This document shows, piece by piece, positions 6,975-16,650 of a stretch of 64,000 nt of DNA. Within the stretch, counting starts at the first letter, position 1, and every line of letters starts with the position of its first letter. The stretch covers positions 2,604,001 to 2,668,000 of the forward strand of contig CAVQEG010000001.1 of assembly GCA_963711465.1 (NCBI GenBank), read 5' to 3'. A program made the position numbers and the translations under genes. The notes beneath the pieces were generated by a model. The model ran no database searches, had not been told where the DNA came from, and saw only the letters and a list, made by a program, of their open reading frames with translations. This DNA is from CAVQEG01 sp963711465 (GTDB lineage: Bacteria > Bacteroidota > Ignavibacteria > OLB7).

Positions 6975-9776
6975 ATGCAGCATCGACCCGGATATACCGA
7001 CACCGACACCGCTTCACCCGACGGCGCGTCCGGACCATTGAGCCGCAACGTGACCATGCTCGGTTCGATGCTCGGCGATGCGGTTCGACGCGGCGCCGGC
7101 GAAGCCATCTTCGAACTCGTTGAACGGCTTCGCCAGCTCTGTCGTGCCACGGCGACGCATGAAAATCCGGGCGGTCGCTCCGAAGCGGCGGAGACGATTG
7201 CGAAGCTCGACCTCGCGTCCATCGACTGGCTGCTGCGGATCTACACCGCCTACTTCCACCTGGTGAATCAGGCGGAAAAGCAGGAGATCGTCCGCATCAA
7301 TGCCGAGCGCGCCGGACGGGCGACACCGGACTCTCCACGAGGTGAATCGATTGCCGAGGCGATCGCATTCCTGCATGCGCAGGGATACTCCTACGACGAC
7401 GTAATGCGGCTGCTCGAGCGGCTCGACATTCAGCCCACATTCACTGCCCATCCCACCGACGCCCGCCGCCGCAGCGTGCTCTTCAAACAGCAGCGGATCG
7501 CGCACCTGCTGCACGAACTCGACGGCGCATCGTCGGATGACGAACGTGATGCGATAGCCGACGAGATCTACAACCAGATCGCCCTGCTGCTCGGCACCGA
7601 TGAGGTTCGCCCGGAACGGCCCACGGTGCTCGCCGAAATCGACCAGGGACTCTACTTCATTCGGACGGTAATCTGGGAGATGGTGCCGGTAATCGACCGC
7701 GACATCAAGTCGGCGCTGCGCACCTACTACGGCCGCGTGCCCGACTTCGTGCCGTTCCTTCGCTACCGGTCCTGGATCGGCAGCGACCGCGATGGCAATC
7801 CGTTCGTCACGCCCGAGGTCACGCGCGCAGCCGTTCGCATGGCACGTCGCACGGCGCTGGAGCTGCACTACGGCGAACTCCGCACGCTGCGCCGCGAGCT
7901 GAGTCTCTCCGACCGACTGGCGCCGGCACCGGCGGAGCTCTACGACGCGATCGACCGCGACCGCGGCCGCGTCCATCTGAACGAGGATCAGATGCGACCA
8001 TATCGCCACGAACCGTATCGCGTTCGGATTTCTCAGTTGATGTGTCGAGTGGCGCGACTGATCGAGGTGCTCGACGGCGAGGCGAGCGCCTCCGGGGAGG
8101 ACGCGCCGGACGGCTACTCGGGCGACCGCTTCGTCGCCGATCTCGAGCAGATCCAGCGATGCCTCATCGAGAGCGGATTCGTCCACATTGCCCGGCACGG
8201 TCAGCTCGAGCGCGTGCTCGCACTTGCCCGCACGTTCGGATTTCACCTCGTCACGCATGACATCCGGCAGCACAGTCGCCTGCACGAGGAGGCGACCGCG
8301 ACCTTGCTGCGCGAGGCCGGTGTGGACGACCACTACGAGAAGCGCACCGAGGAGGAGCGCATCGCGCTGCTGAGCCGGGAGCTCGCCGACGCGCGCCCGC
8401 TGCTTCCGCGCAACGTGCACCTGGAGGGAACACCGGGCATGGTCATCGACACGTTCGAGATGGTGGCCGATCTGCTTCGCGCCGATCGTCGTTCGGTCGG
8501 CAGCTGCATCGTCAGCATGACGCACGCCGTCAGCGACATGCTCGAGGTGCTGCTGCTGGCACGTGAAGCAGGATTGTGGCGCATCCGTGGCGGGGCGGTG
8601 GAGTCCTCGATCGACGTCGTTCCCCTCTTCGAAACCATCGACGATCTCGAATCGGCCGACGAGCTGATGCGCAGGATGTTCGTCCATCCGATCTATCGCC
8701 GGCAGCTCGCCGCACGAGGCGACTTTCAGGAGATCATGCTCGGATACTCCGACTCGAACAAGGACGGCGGGTACTGGATGGCGAACTGGGCACTGCACAA
8801 GGCGCAGGCGCGACTCGGTCGGGTCTGTCGCGCGCACGACATCGACTTCCGGCTGTTCCACGGACGTGGTGGAACGGTGGGTCGCGGAGGCGGTCGGGCC
8901 AACCGGGCGATCCTTGCGATGCCGGCGGTGGCCAACAATGGGAGAATCCGGACCACCGAACAGGGAGAGGTGATCTCCTTCCGATACTCGCAGCCGGGTA
9001 TCGCGCGACGGCACACCGAACAGGTGATCAACGCGATGATACAGGCGACGCACGCGCAGCCGTCGGAGGAGGACTTCTTCGACACGGCCGGCGCGCAGAC
9101 GATGGCGAAGCTCGCCGAAGAGTCGATGCGCGCCTACCGCGATCTCATCGACGCCCATGGATTCTGGGAATGGTACACCTGCGTCACGCCGATCGAACAG
9201 ATCAGCCGCCTGCCGATCGCTTCACGTCCCGTCTCGCGCCGGAGCGCCTCGGAAGTCGACTTCGAAGGACTCCGCGCCATACCGTGGGTCTTCGCCTGGA
9301 CGCAGACGCGCTACCTCGTTCCCGGCTGGTATGGAATGGGCAGCGCGCTGCAGCGTCTGCGGACGGTAGACGGCACGAGCGCATCGGTGCTGAAGGAATT
9401 CTACGGACGGTGGACGTTCTTCGAGGCGGTGATCGACAACGCGCAGCGGGAGATGGCGCGGGCCCGGCTGGAGATTTCGCGCCACTACGCCGATCTCGAC
9501 GCAGCGGGCGGATTCCACGATCGGATCGCGGAGGATTTCGAGCGGACGCGCGAGGCGATACTCGCAATCACCGGACAGCACGAACTGCTGGACAACCAGC
9601 CGGTGATTCAGAAGTCGATCGCGCTGCGCAATCCATACACCGACGTACTCAACCTGCTGCAGATCGAGTTGCTGCGCCGCATCCGCGCAGCTCCGGACGC
9701 GAAGCGTGCTCCCCTCCGCGACGCCCTCTTCCTCTCGATCAACGGTATCGCCGCCGCGATGCAGAGCACCGGGTGA
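6975..9776 (+). CDS. ppc: Phosphoenolpyruvate carboxylase
   Basis: PEP carboxylase of 933 residues; it makes oxaloacetate from PEP and bicarbonate, an anaplerotic feed of the TCA cycle. Seen in order: an N-terminal helical region (LGSMLGDAVRR), the catalytic-histidine motif FTAHPTDARRR (the family norm is TAHPTE-x-x-R), RSWIGSDRDGNPFVT, DIRQHS, LGYSDSNKDGGY, the glycine-rich active loop FHGRGGTVGRGGG, and a C-terminus ending GIAAAMQSTG, close to the canonical GIAAGMxNTG. The ATG at 6975 is chosen although the frame stays open upstream into the ung region, because homology begins just after it. One oddity is Asp in place of the usual Glu after TAHPT. No partner gene is adjacent. Confidence 0.96.
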   Translation: MQHRPGYTDTDTASPDGASGPLSRNVTMLGSMLGDAVRRGAGEAIFELVERLRQLCRATATHENPGGRSEAAETIAKLDLASIDWLLRIYTAYFHLVNQAEKQEIVRINAERAGRATPDSPRGESIAEAIAFLHAQGYSYDDVMRLLERLDIQPTFTAHPTDARRRSVLFKQQRIAHLLHELDGASSDDERDAIADEIYNQIALLLGTDEVRPERPTVLAEIDQGLYFIRTVIWEMVPVIDRDIKSALRTYYGRVPDFVPFLRYRSWIGSDRDGNPFVTPEVTRAAVRMARRTALELHYGELRTLRRELSLSDRLAPAPAELYDAIDRDRGRVHLNEDQMRPYRHEPYRVRISQLMCRVARLIEVLDGEASASGEDAPDGYSGDRFVADLEQIQRCLIESGFVHIARHGQLERVLALARTFGFHLVTHDIRQHSRLHEEATATLLREAGVDDHYEKRTEEERIALLSRELADARPLLPRNVHLEGTPGMVIDTFEMVADLLRADRRSVGSCIVSMTHAVSDMLEVLLLAREAGLWRIRGGAVESSIDVVPLFETIDDLESADELMRRMFVHPIYRRQLAARGDFQEIMLGYSDSNKDGGYWMANWALHKAQARLGRVCRAHDIDFRLFHGRGGTVGRGGGRANRAILAMPAVANNGRIRTTEQGEVISFRYSQPGIARRHTEQVINAMIQATHAQPSEEDFFDTAGAQTMAKLAEESMRAYRDLIDAHGFWEWYTCVTPIEQISRLPIASRPVSRRSASEVDFEGLRAIPWVFAWTQTRYLVPGWYGMGSALQRLRTVDGTSASVLKEFYGRWTFFEAVIDNAQREMARARLEISRHYADLDAAGGFHDRIAEDFERTREAILAITGQHELLDNQPVIQKSIALRNPYTDVLNLLQIELLRRIRAAPDAKRAPLRDALFLSINGIAAAMQSTG

Positions 9777-9924
9777 GTGGAATCTGTGGGCAAAGGGAGG
9801 GCGGCCCTCCGGGCCTTGGTTGGCGGTGTGGGGCGCCTTCTGCGAGAGAGCGAGGGGCTGTGTCTGGAGGTATCGCGGTGTTTTGGCGAGCCATCGGATC
9901 TTCCCGACCCCGCTATTCGAGCGT

Positions 9925-9935
9925 GGGGGGGGGGG
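9925..9935. repeat. Homopolymer tract of 11 G
   Basis: An uninterrupted run of eleven G lies in the 227-bp stretch between ppc and the small leftward gene. A short inverted repeat (GGAGGGC / GCCCTCC, 9796-9810) sits 20 bp after the ppc stop and may be a weak terminator. Nothing else is recognised between 9777 and 10003. Confidence 0.8.
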
Positions 9936-10003
9936 TGAGAATTCCTTCCGGCCTGCAGATCCTTTGACCGGCGGGGGTCACATGGCTGCGGCGGCCTGCT
10001 CGG

Positions 10004-10234
10004 CTACTCGGCGCTGCGAAATCCTACGGTCGTGGCGATGGCGGTGTCGAGGGGATCGATCGGGAGTGACTGCTGGTATAACGCGCCATCGGCGGTCATC
10101 GCCGTGTCACTCGGCCTCGGGCGTGCTGAGGCCTCGGTCTCCCCGACGCGGAAGAAGACGCTTCCGACCGTGAGTATGGCGAGCATTACGGTAAATACGA
10201 GCAGGCGAAGGGCAAGCGAGCGCGACTTGAGCAT
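10004..10234 (-). CDS. Small putative membrane-anchored or exported protein
   Basis: Open frame of 76 residues from the ATG at 10234. It has a typical export or anchor segment: a basic start (MLKSRSLALR), a hydrophobic stretch (LLVFTVMLAILTVGSVFF), then a polar tail of about 50 residues. No homologous family is recognised and no ribosome binding site is obvious. Support comes only from the clean signal/anchor architecture and from an AT-rich patch near 10340-10365 that could contain a leftward promoter (GTTATATTCG). It could be a spurious frame in a gene-poor interval. The tail contains no cysteines or repeats. Confidence 0.45.
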   Translation of the reverse strand: MLKSRSLALRLLVFTVMLAILTVGSVFFRVGETEASARPRPSDTAMTADGALYQQSLPIDPLDTAIATTVGFRSAE

Positions 10235-10811
10235 GGTCGGGTGCGACAATACGTGGGCGACGTCGCAACGACGTCGGGCGGATCGGGGCAGTCAGGAAAC
10301 GCTGGTACTGCGGACAGGGGGTGCGGACACTCGGCCGCGAATATAACAGGATTGTCATAATCCACGATCGAAGTGGACCACCGAACCTCACATTTGATAC
10401 ACGATCAGCTGCGCCGCACGTTACCCGACCGACCACCGTGACCGACCATCGGACGAAGCCGGAGCTCCCGAAAACACGGAAGCGAAGCACTCCGGCTTCC
10501 CCCCTTGCCGGTCGTACTTCGCTCCGTTGTACCCGGACGAATCCGGGTGAATACTGTGGCGCCGAGGCATCGCCCCCAGTCTGCCCCCATGAAGTTTCGA
10601 TTCGGACCGCGACGTGACATTGCTGCGCCGACATGGTCCCTATCTACAACGCGCCGTATCCGGTCGGATCGGACCATTGCCGGGACCGATGCGACATTCC
10701 GGCGGAATTCTCACCCGATCGCTAAGTTGCTCCCGCTGTTCGCGCGTCCCCAGCCACCTTCCCGCGCGTCCTTGCTTCGTATTCCTTCCAGTCAACTCTT
10801 CCCCGCCGCCG
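10235..10811. other. Gene-poor interval between the small gene and the kinase
   Basis: About 577 bp without a convincing gene. The only visible structure is the AT-richer patch at about 10340-10400, which could hold promoters for the leftward small gene and for the rightward kinase. In-frame sequence upstream of the kinase ATG is low-quality coding and is treated as leader. Confidence 0.5.
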
Positions 10812-13805
10812 ATGAAGCCGGAGCACTGGGACGACGTGCTCGAACTGTTCAACCGGCTGTTGGAGATTCCCCCCAGGCACCGCCGTGCGGGGCTGACACA
10901 ACTCGCCGGGCCGGACGGAGCAATCCGCCGCGAACTCGAGTCACTGCTTGACGCCTACGAGCGTGAACCGGACTACCTGGAGCGTCCGCTCGCCCGTGTC
11001 GGCGATCTGTCGGTCGATCGGCTTGCCGCCGAACTCGACACGACCGACGACGACGCGCATCCGGAGCGCGTCGGACGCTACCGGCTGGTCGAACGTATCG
11101 GCGACGGCGGAATGGGCGCCGTCTGGCTGGCCGAACGTGACGACCAGCAGTTCCACCACCGCGTCGCGATCAAGCTCGTCAAGCGCGGAATGGACTCCGA
11201 GGAGATCGTGCGGCGATTCCGTGCCGAACGGCAGATACTCGCCTCGCTGGATCATCCGAACATTGCGCGCCTCTTCGATGGCGGTGCGGCCGATGACGGT
11301 CGGCCGTACGTCGTCATGGAGTACGTCCGCGATGGCATCCCCATCGATCGCTACTGCGACCGACGCAAACTCGATGTGCCCGCGCGCCTTCGCCTGTTCC
11401 GAACCGTCTGCTCGGCGGTCCACTACGCGCATCAGAACCTCGTGGTGCACCGCGACCTCAAGCCCGGCAACATTCTGATCTCCGATTCGGGCGACGTGAA
11501 GCTGCTCGACTTCGGCATTGCCAAGATTCTCGATCCGGGTTCCTCCGGTGTTCCCGTCACACGCACCGAGATGCGGATGATGACGCCGGAATACGCCTCG
11601 CCGGAGCAGATCCTCGGACAGCCGGTCACGACCGCGTCGGATGTCTACGCGCTCGGCGTGCTGCTGTACGAACTGCTCAGCGGTCACCGGCCGTACCGCG
11701 TTCGCGGACGATCGCCAGGCGAGATCGAGCGGGTGATCTGTCAGGAGGAACCGGATCGACCAAGCACCATCGTCGGCCGCACGGAGCAGGCATTCGGCAC
11801 CGACGGTCGTACCCGCCACATCACGCCCGCTTCGGTCTCCGCCGCTCGCGCTACCCGCTCGGATCGTCTGCGTCGCGAACTCGACGGCGATCTCGACAAC
11901 GTGGTCATGATGGCGATGCGCAAGGATCCGCTGCGCCGCTATCCGTCGGTCGCTGCGCTGTCGGAGGATGTGCGCCGGCATATCGCGGGGGAGCCCGTGC
12001 TGGCACGAGCCGACAGTCGGACGTACCGGATGGGAAAATTCGTGCGGCGCCACCGCCTGTCCGTTGCAGCCGCCTCGACGCTCTTCGCATCGGTCTCCGG
12101 CTTCGGCGTGGTCATGGCACTGCAGTCGCGACGAATCGCCCGACAGGCACGCGAGCTCACGCGCGAACGCGACAAGGCGCGCAGCATGGTCCACTTCCTC
12201 GAAGAGCTCTTCAAGGTTTCCGATCCCACCACCGCACAGGGCGGGCAGATCACCGCGAGGGAACTGCTCGAAGGCGGCATCGCCAAGATGCGTTCCGAGC
12301 TCGAGAGCCAGCCGGAGGTGCAGGCCGAACTGATGACGGTGGCGGCCGATGTGCTGGCGAATCTCGGTGTCTTCGACCGTGCCGATGCGCTGCTGGAGGA
12401 GAACCTCGCGATCCGGCAGCGGCTCGAAGATGATGGGGATGCCGTTGCCACGACGATGGCAAAGCTCGGCCGCATCCGTCAGGTTCGTGGCGAATACGAA
12501 GTCGCCGAGCAACTGCTCACCAGTGCGCTCGAGATACAGCAGCGGCTGCATGGTGGCGATGGCGTCGAAACCGCCGGCACGATCAACGAACTCGGTATCG
12601 TCCTGCGCAAGCGCGGAGACCACGCCGGCGCCGAACAGATGTTCCGCCGTTCCCTCGCATTGCGTCGTTCGCACCTCGAGGCGGATGATGTGCTGGTAGC
12701 TGAATCCCTCAACAACCTCGGCCTGATCCGACGCTTTCGCGGAGACCTCGACGAGGCGGAATGGATGTTCCGCGAAGCCCTCGCCATTCAGCGCCGTCAG
12801 CTCGGAGCGCGCAACACCACGATTGCCTATACGCTGAACAACCTCGCCGTCCTGCTGCGGGCAAGGGGCGAACTCGATTCGTCGGAAGCGCTGGACCGCG
12901 AGGCCCTCGATATCCGTCGCGAGGCCCTCGACGTGCATCCCGACGTCGCGCAGAGTCTCAACAACCTCGGTTCGCTGATGCACCGACGGGGTGACTTCGA
13001 AACGGCCGAACGGCTCTTCGGCGAAGCGCTCGACATGTGGAGCGGACTGCTCGCAGCCGACCATCCGGAGATGGCCAACGCACTGTTCAATCTCGGTCAG
13101 GTCTGCCGCGCCCTCGATCGCAGCGCCGAAGCACTCGAGCTGCTCGAGCGGGCGCGGGAGATTCAGCTCCGCCGCCTGGGCGCCGATCATCCCGCGCTGG
13201 CGCGCACCGTCCACTACATCGGTGAACTGCATCGCATCGACGAACGCCACGAGCAGGCGCTCGAGGCGTTTCGCGCGGCGCTGGAAATCCGTGAGACCCG
13301 GCTCGGCAGCGATCATCGGCAGACGGCGGCCACCCGACTGAGTCTCGGCGTCATGCTCGAAGCGCTCGGCGACGCGGCGGATGCGGCACCGATGATCGAG
13401 CGTGCGGCGGAAATCCTCGGCACCGATGACATGCCGGCCAGTCCCGGAAGCGCCGAAGTCGCCAGATCGCTGCGCCTCTACGGTGGCTGGCTGGTTGGCC
13501 ACGGCCGACCCGAGGAAGCCGTCGACGTCATTCACCGCTCGCTGGACGGCTGGCTGCGGATGCTCGACGCCGACCATCCGGAGGTACACATTACCGAGCG
13601 GGAACTGGCCTCGGCTCTTGCCGCCGCCGGCCGCGTCCCGGAGGCGGTGCAGTACGTGTCGCCCGCGCTCGCCTCGCTCCGCTCACGCCTCGGTGAACGG
13701 CATCGCGAAACGATGCGCACCGCCGCGGTCTGTGAGCAGATCGTCGCCATGACCGTGACGAACGGTGTGATGGGAACGAATTCGTCCGGCGAGGAACGCG
13801 TATGA
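10812..13805 (+). CDS. Membrane Ser/Thr protein kinase with TPR sensor domain
   Basis: Protein of 997 residues. An N-terminal helical region (WDDVLELFNRLLEIPP, then IRRELESLLDAYE) is typical of bacterial PknB-like kinases paired with ECF sigma factors. The kinase domain spans about residues 90-400: glycine loop IGDGGMGAVW near 97, VAIKLVKRGM, catalytic HRDLKPGN near 212, LLDFGIAK near 230 and the TPEYASPEQ activation segment. One membrane segment (about 416-438) follows, then some 550 residues of repeated TPR/kinesin-light-chain-like units with recurring LNNLG motifs. Orientation would put the TPR domain outside the cytoplasm, as a sensor or scaffold. The stop overlaps the sigma gene start by 4 nt (ATGA), so translation is probably coupled. 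All catalytic residues are present. Confidence 0.93.
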   Translation: MKPEHWDDVLELFNRLLEIPPRHRRAGLTQLAGPDGAIRRELESLLDAYEREPDYLERPLARVGDLSVDRLAAELDTTDDDAHPERVGRYRLVERIGDGGMGAVWLAERDDQQFHHRVAIKLVKRGMDSEEIVRRFRAERQILASLDHPNIARLFDGGAADDGRPYVVMEYVRDGIPIDRYCDRRKLDVPARLRLFRTVCSAVHYAHQNLVVHRDLKPGNILISDSGDVKLLDFGIAKILDPGSSGVPVTRTEMRMMTPEYASPEQILGQPVTTASDVYALGVLLYELLSGHRPYRVRGRSPGEIERVICQEEPDRPSTIVGRTEQAFGTDGRTRHITPASVSAARATRSDRLRRELDGDLDNVVMMAMRKDPLRRYPSVAALSEDVRRHIAGEPVLARADSRTYRMGKFVRRHRLSVAAASTLFASVSGFGVVMALQSRRIARQARELTRERDKARSMVHFLEELFKVSDPTTAQGGQITARELLEGGIAKMRSELESQPEVQAELMTVAADVLANLGVFDRADALLEENLAIRQRLEDDGDAVATTMAKLGRIRQVRGEYEVAEQLLTSALEIQQRLHGGDGVETAGTINELGIVLRKRGDHAGAEQMFRRSLALRRSHLEADDVLVAESLNNLGLIRRFRGDLDEAEWMFREALAIQRRQLGARNTTIAYTLNNLAVLLRARGELDSSEALDREALDIRREALDVHPDVAQSLNNLGSLMHRRGDFETAERLFGEALDMWSGLLAADHPEMANALFNLGQVCRALDRSAEALELLERAREIQLRRLGADHPALARTVHYIGELHRIDERHEQALEAFRAALEIRETRLGSDHRQTAATRLSLGVMLEALGDAADAAPMIERAAEILGTDDMPASPGSAEVARSLRLYGGWLVGHGRPEEAVDVIHRSLDGWLRMLDADHPEVHITERELASALAAAGRVPEAVQYVSPALASLRSRLGERHRETMRTAAVCEQIVAMTVTNGVMGTNSSGEERV

Positions 13806-14362
13806 CCACCCGCGCGGAGATCACCCGCCTGCTCGATGAAGTCGGCTCCGGTCGTCGCGAAGCGCTCGACGAACTGCTTCCGCTGGTCTACGACGAACTG
13901 CGGAAGATCGCCGGGCAGCACCTGCGCAACGAACGTGACGATCACACGCTCAACGCCACGGCGCTGGTGCACGAGGCCTACATCAAACTGGTCGATCAGC
14001 GGCGGGTGGAGTGGCAGAATCGGGCGCACTTCTACGCCATCGCATCGATGGCGATGCGGCGCATCCTCGTCAGCTACGCACGGGCACGTGGACGGGAGAA
14101 GCGCGGTGGCGGCGTCCACCCATTGGAACTCGATGAGCTCGGCGCAGTGATGAGTGATGATCGTGCAGAGGAGATCGTCGACATCGATCAGGCGCTCGAG
14201 GAGCTCGCCGGCATCAATGCGCGCGCGGCACGCGTGGTCGAATGCCGCTTCTTCGGCGGACTCTCGATCGAGGAAACCGCTGCGGCACTGGACATCGCCC
14301 CGATGACCGTCAAGCGCGACTGGCTCATGGCCAAGACCTGGTTGAAACGCGAGATCGGGTGA
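13802..14362 (+). CDS. ECF RNA polymerase sigma factor of the kinase-associated type
   Basis: ECF-subfamily sigma factor of 186 residues. Region 2 (LLPLVYDELRKIAGQHLRNE, then LVHEAYIKLVDQ and the HFYAIASMAMRRILVSYAR block) is characteristic of the sigma group found beside Ser/Thr kinases in Planctomycetota, Acidobacteriota and related phyla. Region 4 follows: ARVVECRFFGGLSIEETAAA and MTVKRDWLMAKTWL, a helix-turn-helix for -35 recognition. The ATG overlaps the kinase stop codon by 4 nt. In the usual arrangement the sigma gene precedes the kinase; here it follows. No anti-sigma factor is nearby, so control may come from phosphorylation by the kinase (inference from the family). It ends 49 bp from the convergent argB stop. 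Confidence 0.93.
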   Translation: MTTRAEITRLLDEVGSGRREALDELLPLVYDELRKIAGQHLRNERDDHTLNATALVHEAYIKLVDQRRVEWQNRAHFYAIASMAMRRILVSYARARGREKRGGGVHPLELDELGAVMSDDRAEEIVDIDQALEELAGINARAARVVECRFFGGLSIEETAAALDIAPMTVKRDWLMAKTWLKREIG

Positions 14363-14411
14363 GGGCCCCTCAGACCCCGCGGCGGGCCTGTGGATCGGCT
14401 CTATGGAGAAT

Positions 14412-15302
14412 TCAGACTGCCGACGATTCCTTTCCGATTCTCGTTCCGACACTGCGGCCGACCGCTGCCAGATCGATCAGCAGCGCATGCGGCACGCGTC
14501 CGTCGATGATGTGCACCTCACCGACCCCGCTGTCGAGCGCCTCGAGGGCCGAGTCGACCTTCGGAATCATCCCCCCGGAGATCACTTCCCTCTCGATGAG
14601 GTCGCGGGCGCCGGCAGGATCGAGCGACGCCACCAGCTTCGAATTCTCCATGATCCCCGGAATGTCGCTCAGGAAGAGCAGCCGGTCGGCCTCCAGCGCG
14701 CGCGCGACAGCAGCAGCAGCGACGTCGGCGTTCACGTTGTGCACTTCACCGTTGTCGGCCAGTCCCGCGGGCGCAACCACCGGCACGACACCAGCATCGA
14801 AGAGCGCGTTGAGGAACGTCGCGTTGACCTCCACCACCTCGCCGACGAGCCCCATGTCCACGCCCCGATTGATCAGCCGTCGTGTGCGGAAGAGCACGTT
14901 ATCCACCCCGCACAGTCCTGCCGCGTGACCCCCGTCGGCGTTGATCATCGCGACGATCTGCTTGTTGAGCGATCCGGCGAGGACCATCAGCACCACGGGA
15001 ATCATCTCGGCGCTCGTATAGCGCTGACCATGCACGAATTTCGTCTCGATGCCCAGCTTCTCGGCGGTAGCGGTGACGTCCTTGCCACCGCCGTGCACGA
15101 CGACGATGCGGACGCCGAGGTTCGACAGCGCAACGATGTCGCGGGCGAATGCTTGCTTGAGCGCATCATCGGTCATCGCGGCGCCACCGTACTTGATGAC
15201 GACGGTCCGGCCGGCGTAGCCGCGAAGTGCCTCGAGCGCCGCAGGAACGTCATCGACGGCGTCTGACTTGGTAAGAATCGTCTCGAGATCGGTCGAAGCC
15301 AT
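14412..15302 (-). CDS. argB: Acetylglutamate kinase
   Basis: N-acetylglutamate kinase of 296 residues, second step of arginine biosynthesis. Typical motifs are the nucleotide-binding VVIKYGGAAMTD, the substrate loop VVVHGGGKDV, VLAGSLNKQIV, INADGGHAAGLCG, VNADVAAAAVARAL, LLFLSDIPGIMEN, and the phosphate site SGGMIPKVDSALEAL near the C-terminus. The ATG at 15302 lies 5 bp after the argJ stop, so the two are translated from one message. An N-terminal extension to 15359 is possible but would overlap argJ. The C-terminus ends in GTRIGKESSAV, slightly longer than the usual end. No other arg genes are present in the window. Confidence 0.96.
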   Translation of the reverse strand: MASTDLETILTKSDAVDDVPAALEALRGYAGRTVVIKYGGAAMTDDALKQAFARDIVALSNLGVRIVVVHGGGKDVTATAEKLGIETKFVHGQRYTSAEMIPVVLMVLAGSLNKQIVAMINADGGHAAGLCGVDNVLFRTRRLINRGVDMGLVGEVVEVNATFLNALFDAGVVPVVAPAGLADNGEVHNVNADVAAAAVARALEADRLLFLSDIPGIMENSKLVASLDPAGARDLIEREVISGGMIPKVDSALEALDSGVGEVHIIDGRVPHALLIDLAAVGRSVGTRIGKESSAV

Positions 15303-15307
15303 GCGAT

Positions 15308-16507
15308 TCACGTTCGGTACGATGCATTGATGTCCACGTAGTCTTTCGACAGGTCGCACGTCCAGAAGCGCGCCTGTCCTTCTCCGGCATGAAGGTCGAT
15401 GGTGATGCGCACATCGGATTGGGACAGGATTTCCTTTGCCCGCGCCTCATCGAAATCCGACTGGTAATCGGGAGCGAGAATCCGGAGGTCGCCGAAGAAG
15501 ATTTCCGTGTTCGATGGATCGAATTCGATGGCGGACGAGCCGATCGCCGGAAGAATACGCCCCCAGTTCGCATCGGCACCGTGAATGGCGGTCTTGACGA
15601 GATTTGAATTCGCCACCAGCCGTGCCGCGGTATCGGCATCGGCTTCGCTCGGCGCGCCCTTGACGTGGATTTCGACGAGCCGCGTGGCGCCTTCGCCGTC
15701 ACGAACAATCTGCATGGCCAGCGAAGTCATCACGTGCTGGAGCGCTTCGCAGAAGGATTCGAAGGCGGCGGTACCCTCATCGATGGTCGTCGTCATCGCC
15801 TCGCCGTTGGCAAGCAGGAGCACGGTGTCGTTGGTGCTCATATCGCCGTCGACGCTGATGCGGTTGAACGACCGGGCATTGGCCCGCCGCAGAGCAGCGA
15901 GCAGCGCGGGCTGTTCGAGCCGTGCATCGGTCGTCACGAATCCGAGCATCGTGGCCATGTTCGGAGCGATCATTCCCGCGCCTTTGGCCATACCACCGAC
16001 GCGAACGGTGTGGCCATCGATTTCAATTTCGACGGCTGCCTGTTTCGGCTTCGTATCGGTGGTCATGATTGCTTCGGCGGCGTCGGCACCACCGTTGGCG
16101 GAGAGAGCACCGCCCAGGCGGGTGATACCGTCGGCGATCTTCTGCATCGGCAGGTGGCGTCCGATCACTCCGGTCGAGGCGATCATAACCTCGGCCGGCG
16201 GAATGCCGAGCGCCTCGGCGCCGAGGCGGATCATCTCGCGGCCGTCGGCCATGCCGCGATCACCGGTGCAGGCGTTGGCCACACCGCTGTTAACGACGAT
16301 GGCCGAACAGCGACCGCCCTTCATCTGTTCCTTGTCCAGCAGCACGGGGGCGGCCTGAACGCGATTGGTCGTGAAGACGGCGGCGACGGTCGCCGGCACG
16401 GCGGAGCGCACGATGGCGAGGTCTTTCGATTCGTCACGGATACCGCACGCAAGGCCACCCGCGACGAATCCCCGCGGCGCGGCGATGCCTCCCTCGATGT
16501 CGATCAT
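15308..16507 (-). CDS. argJ: Bifunctional glutamate N-acetyltransferase / ornithine acetyltransferase
   Basis: ArgJ of 399 residues, which transfers acetyl between ornithine and glutamate and can also use acetyl-CoA. It is made as one chain that self-cleaves at a conserved Ala-Thr bond; the site is visible as GAGMIAPNMATMLGFV. Other family motifs are AAVFTTNRVQAAPV, IVVNSGVANACTG, STGVIGRHLPM, TTDTKPK, SVDGDMSTNDTVLLLANG, GEGATRLVEI, GADANWGRILPAIG and a C-terminus ending DYVDINASYRT. The ATG at 16507 starts the protein exactly at homology (MIDIEGGIAAPRGF); the frame remains open upstream. It is the first gene of an argJ-argB unit. Presence of ArgJ implies the cyclic arginine pathway. Confidence 0.97.
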   Translation of the reverse strand: MIDIEGGIAAPRGFVAGGLACGIRDESKDLAIVRSAVPATVAAVFTTNRVQAAPVLLDKEQMKGGRCSAIVVNSGVANACTGDRGMADGREMIRLGAEALGIPPAEVMIASTGVIGRHLPMQKIADGITRLGGALSANGGADAAEAIMTTDTKPKQAAVEIEIDGHTVRVGGMAKGAGMIAPNMATMLGFVTTDARLEQPALLAALRRANARSFNRISVDGDMSTNDTVLLLANGEAMTTTIDEGTAAFESFCEALQHVMTSLAMQIVRDGEGATRLVEIHVKGAPSEADADTAARLVANSNLVKTAIHGADANWGRILPAIGSSAIEFDPSNTEIFFGDLRILAPDYQSDFDEARAKEILSQSDVRITIDLHAGEGQARFWTCDLSKDYVDINASYRT

Positions 16508-16604
16508 GTCAAATTCAGTCGAGTGGTTGAGAGAAACCCACAAGGTAGCGGAAAGCGGGCGATGGTGAATGTGCGGGACGGGGCGGGGATCGGCGGCAAT
16601 AGTG

Positions 16605-16638
16605 TCGACGGCGCCCCGCCACTGCGAGGCGCCGTCGA
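16605..16638 (-). terminator. Hairpin after the T9SS secreted protein gene
   Basis: Perfect 11-bp stem (TCGACGGCGCC / GGCGCCGTCGA) with a 12-nt loop, just past the stop at 16651 of the leftward gene and before argJ. It lacks a clear T-tract, so factor-independent termination is not certain. Confidence 0.5.
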
Positions 16639-16650
16639 TCTTCCCATGGG

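Noticed and set aside
7014..9158. 714-codon leftward frame inside ppc
   Set aside because: Antisense shadow of a conserved gene; the translation has no domain-like pattern.
10941..13589. 882-codon leftward frame inside the kinase gene
   Set aside because: Antisense to a kinase with all catalytic motifs; typical GC-driven shadow.
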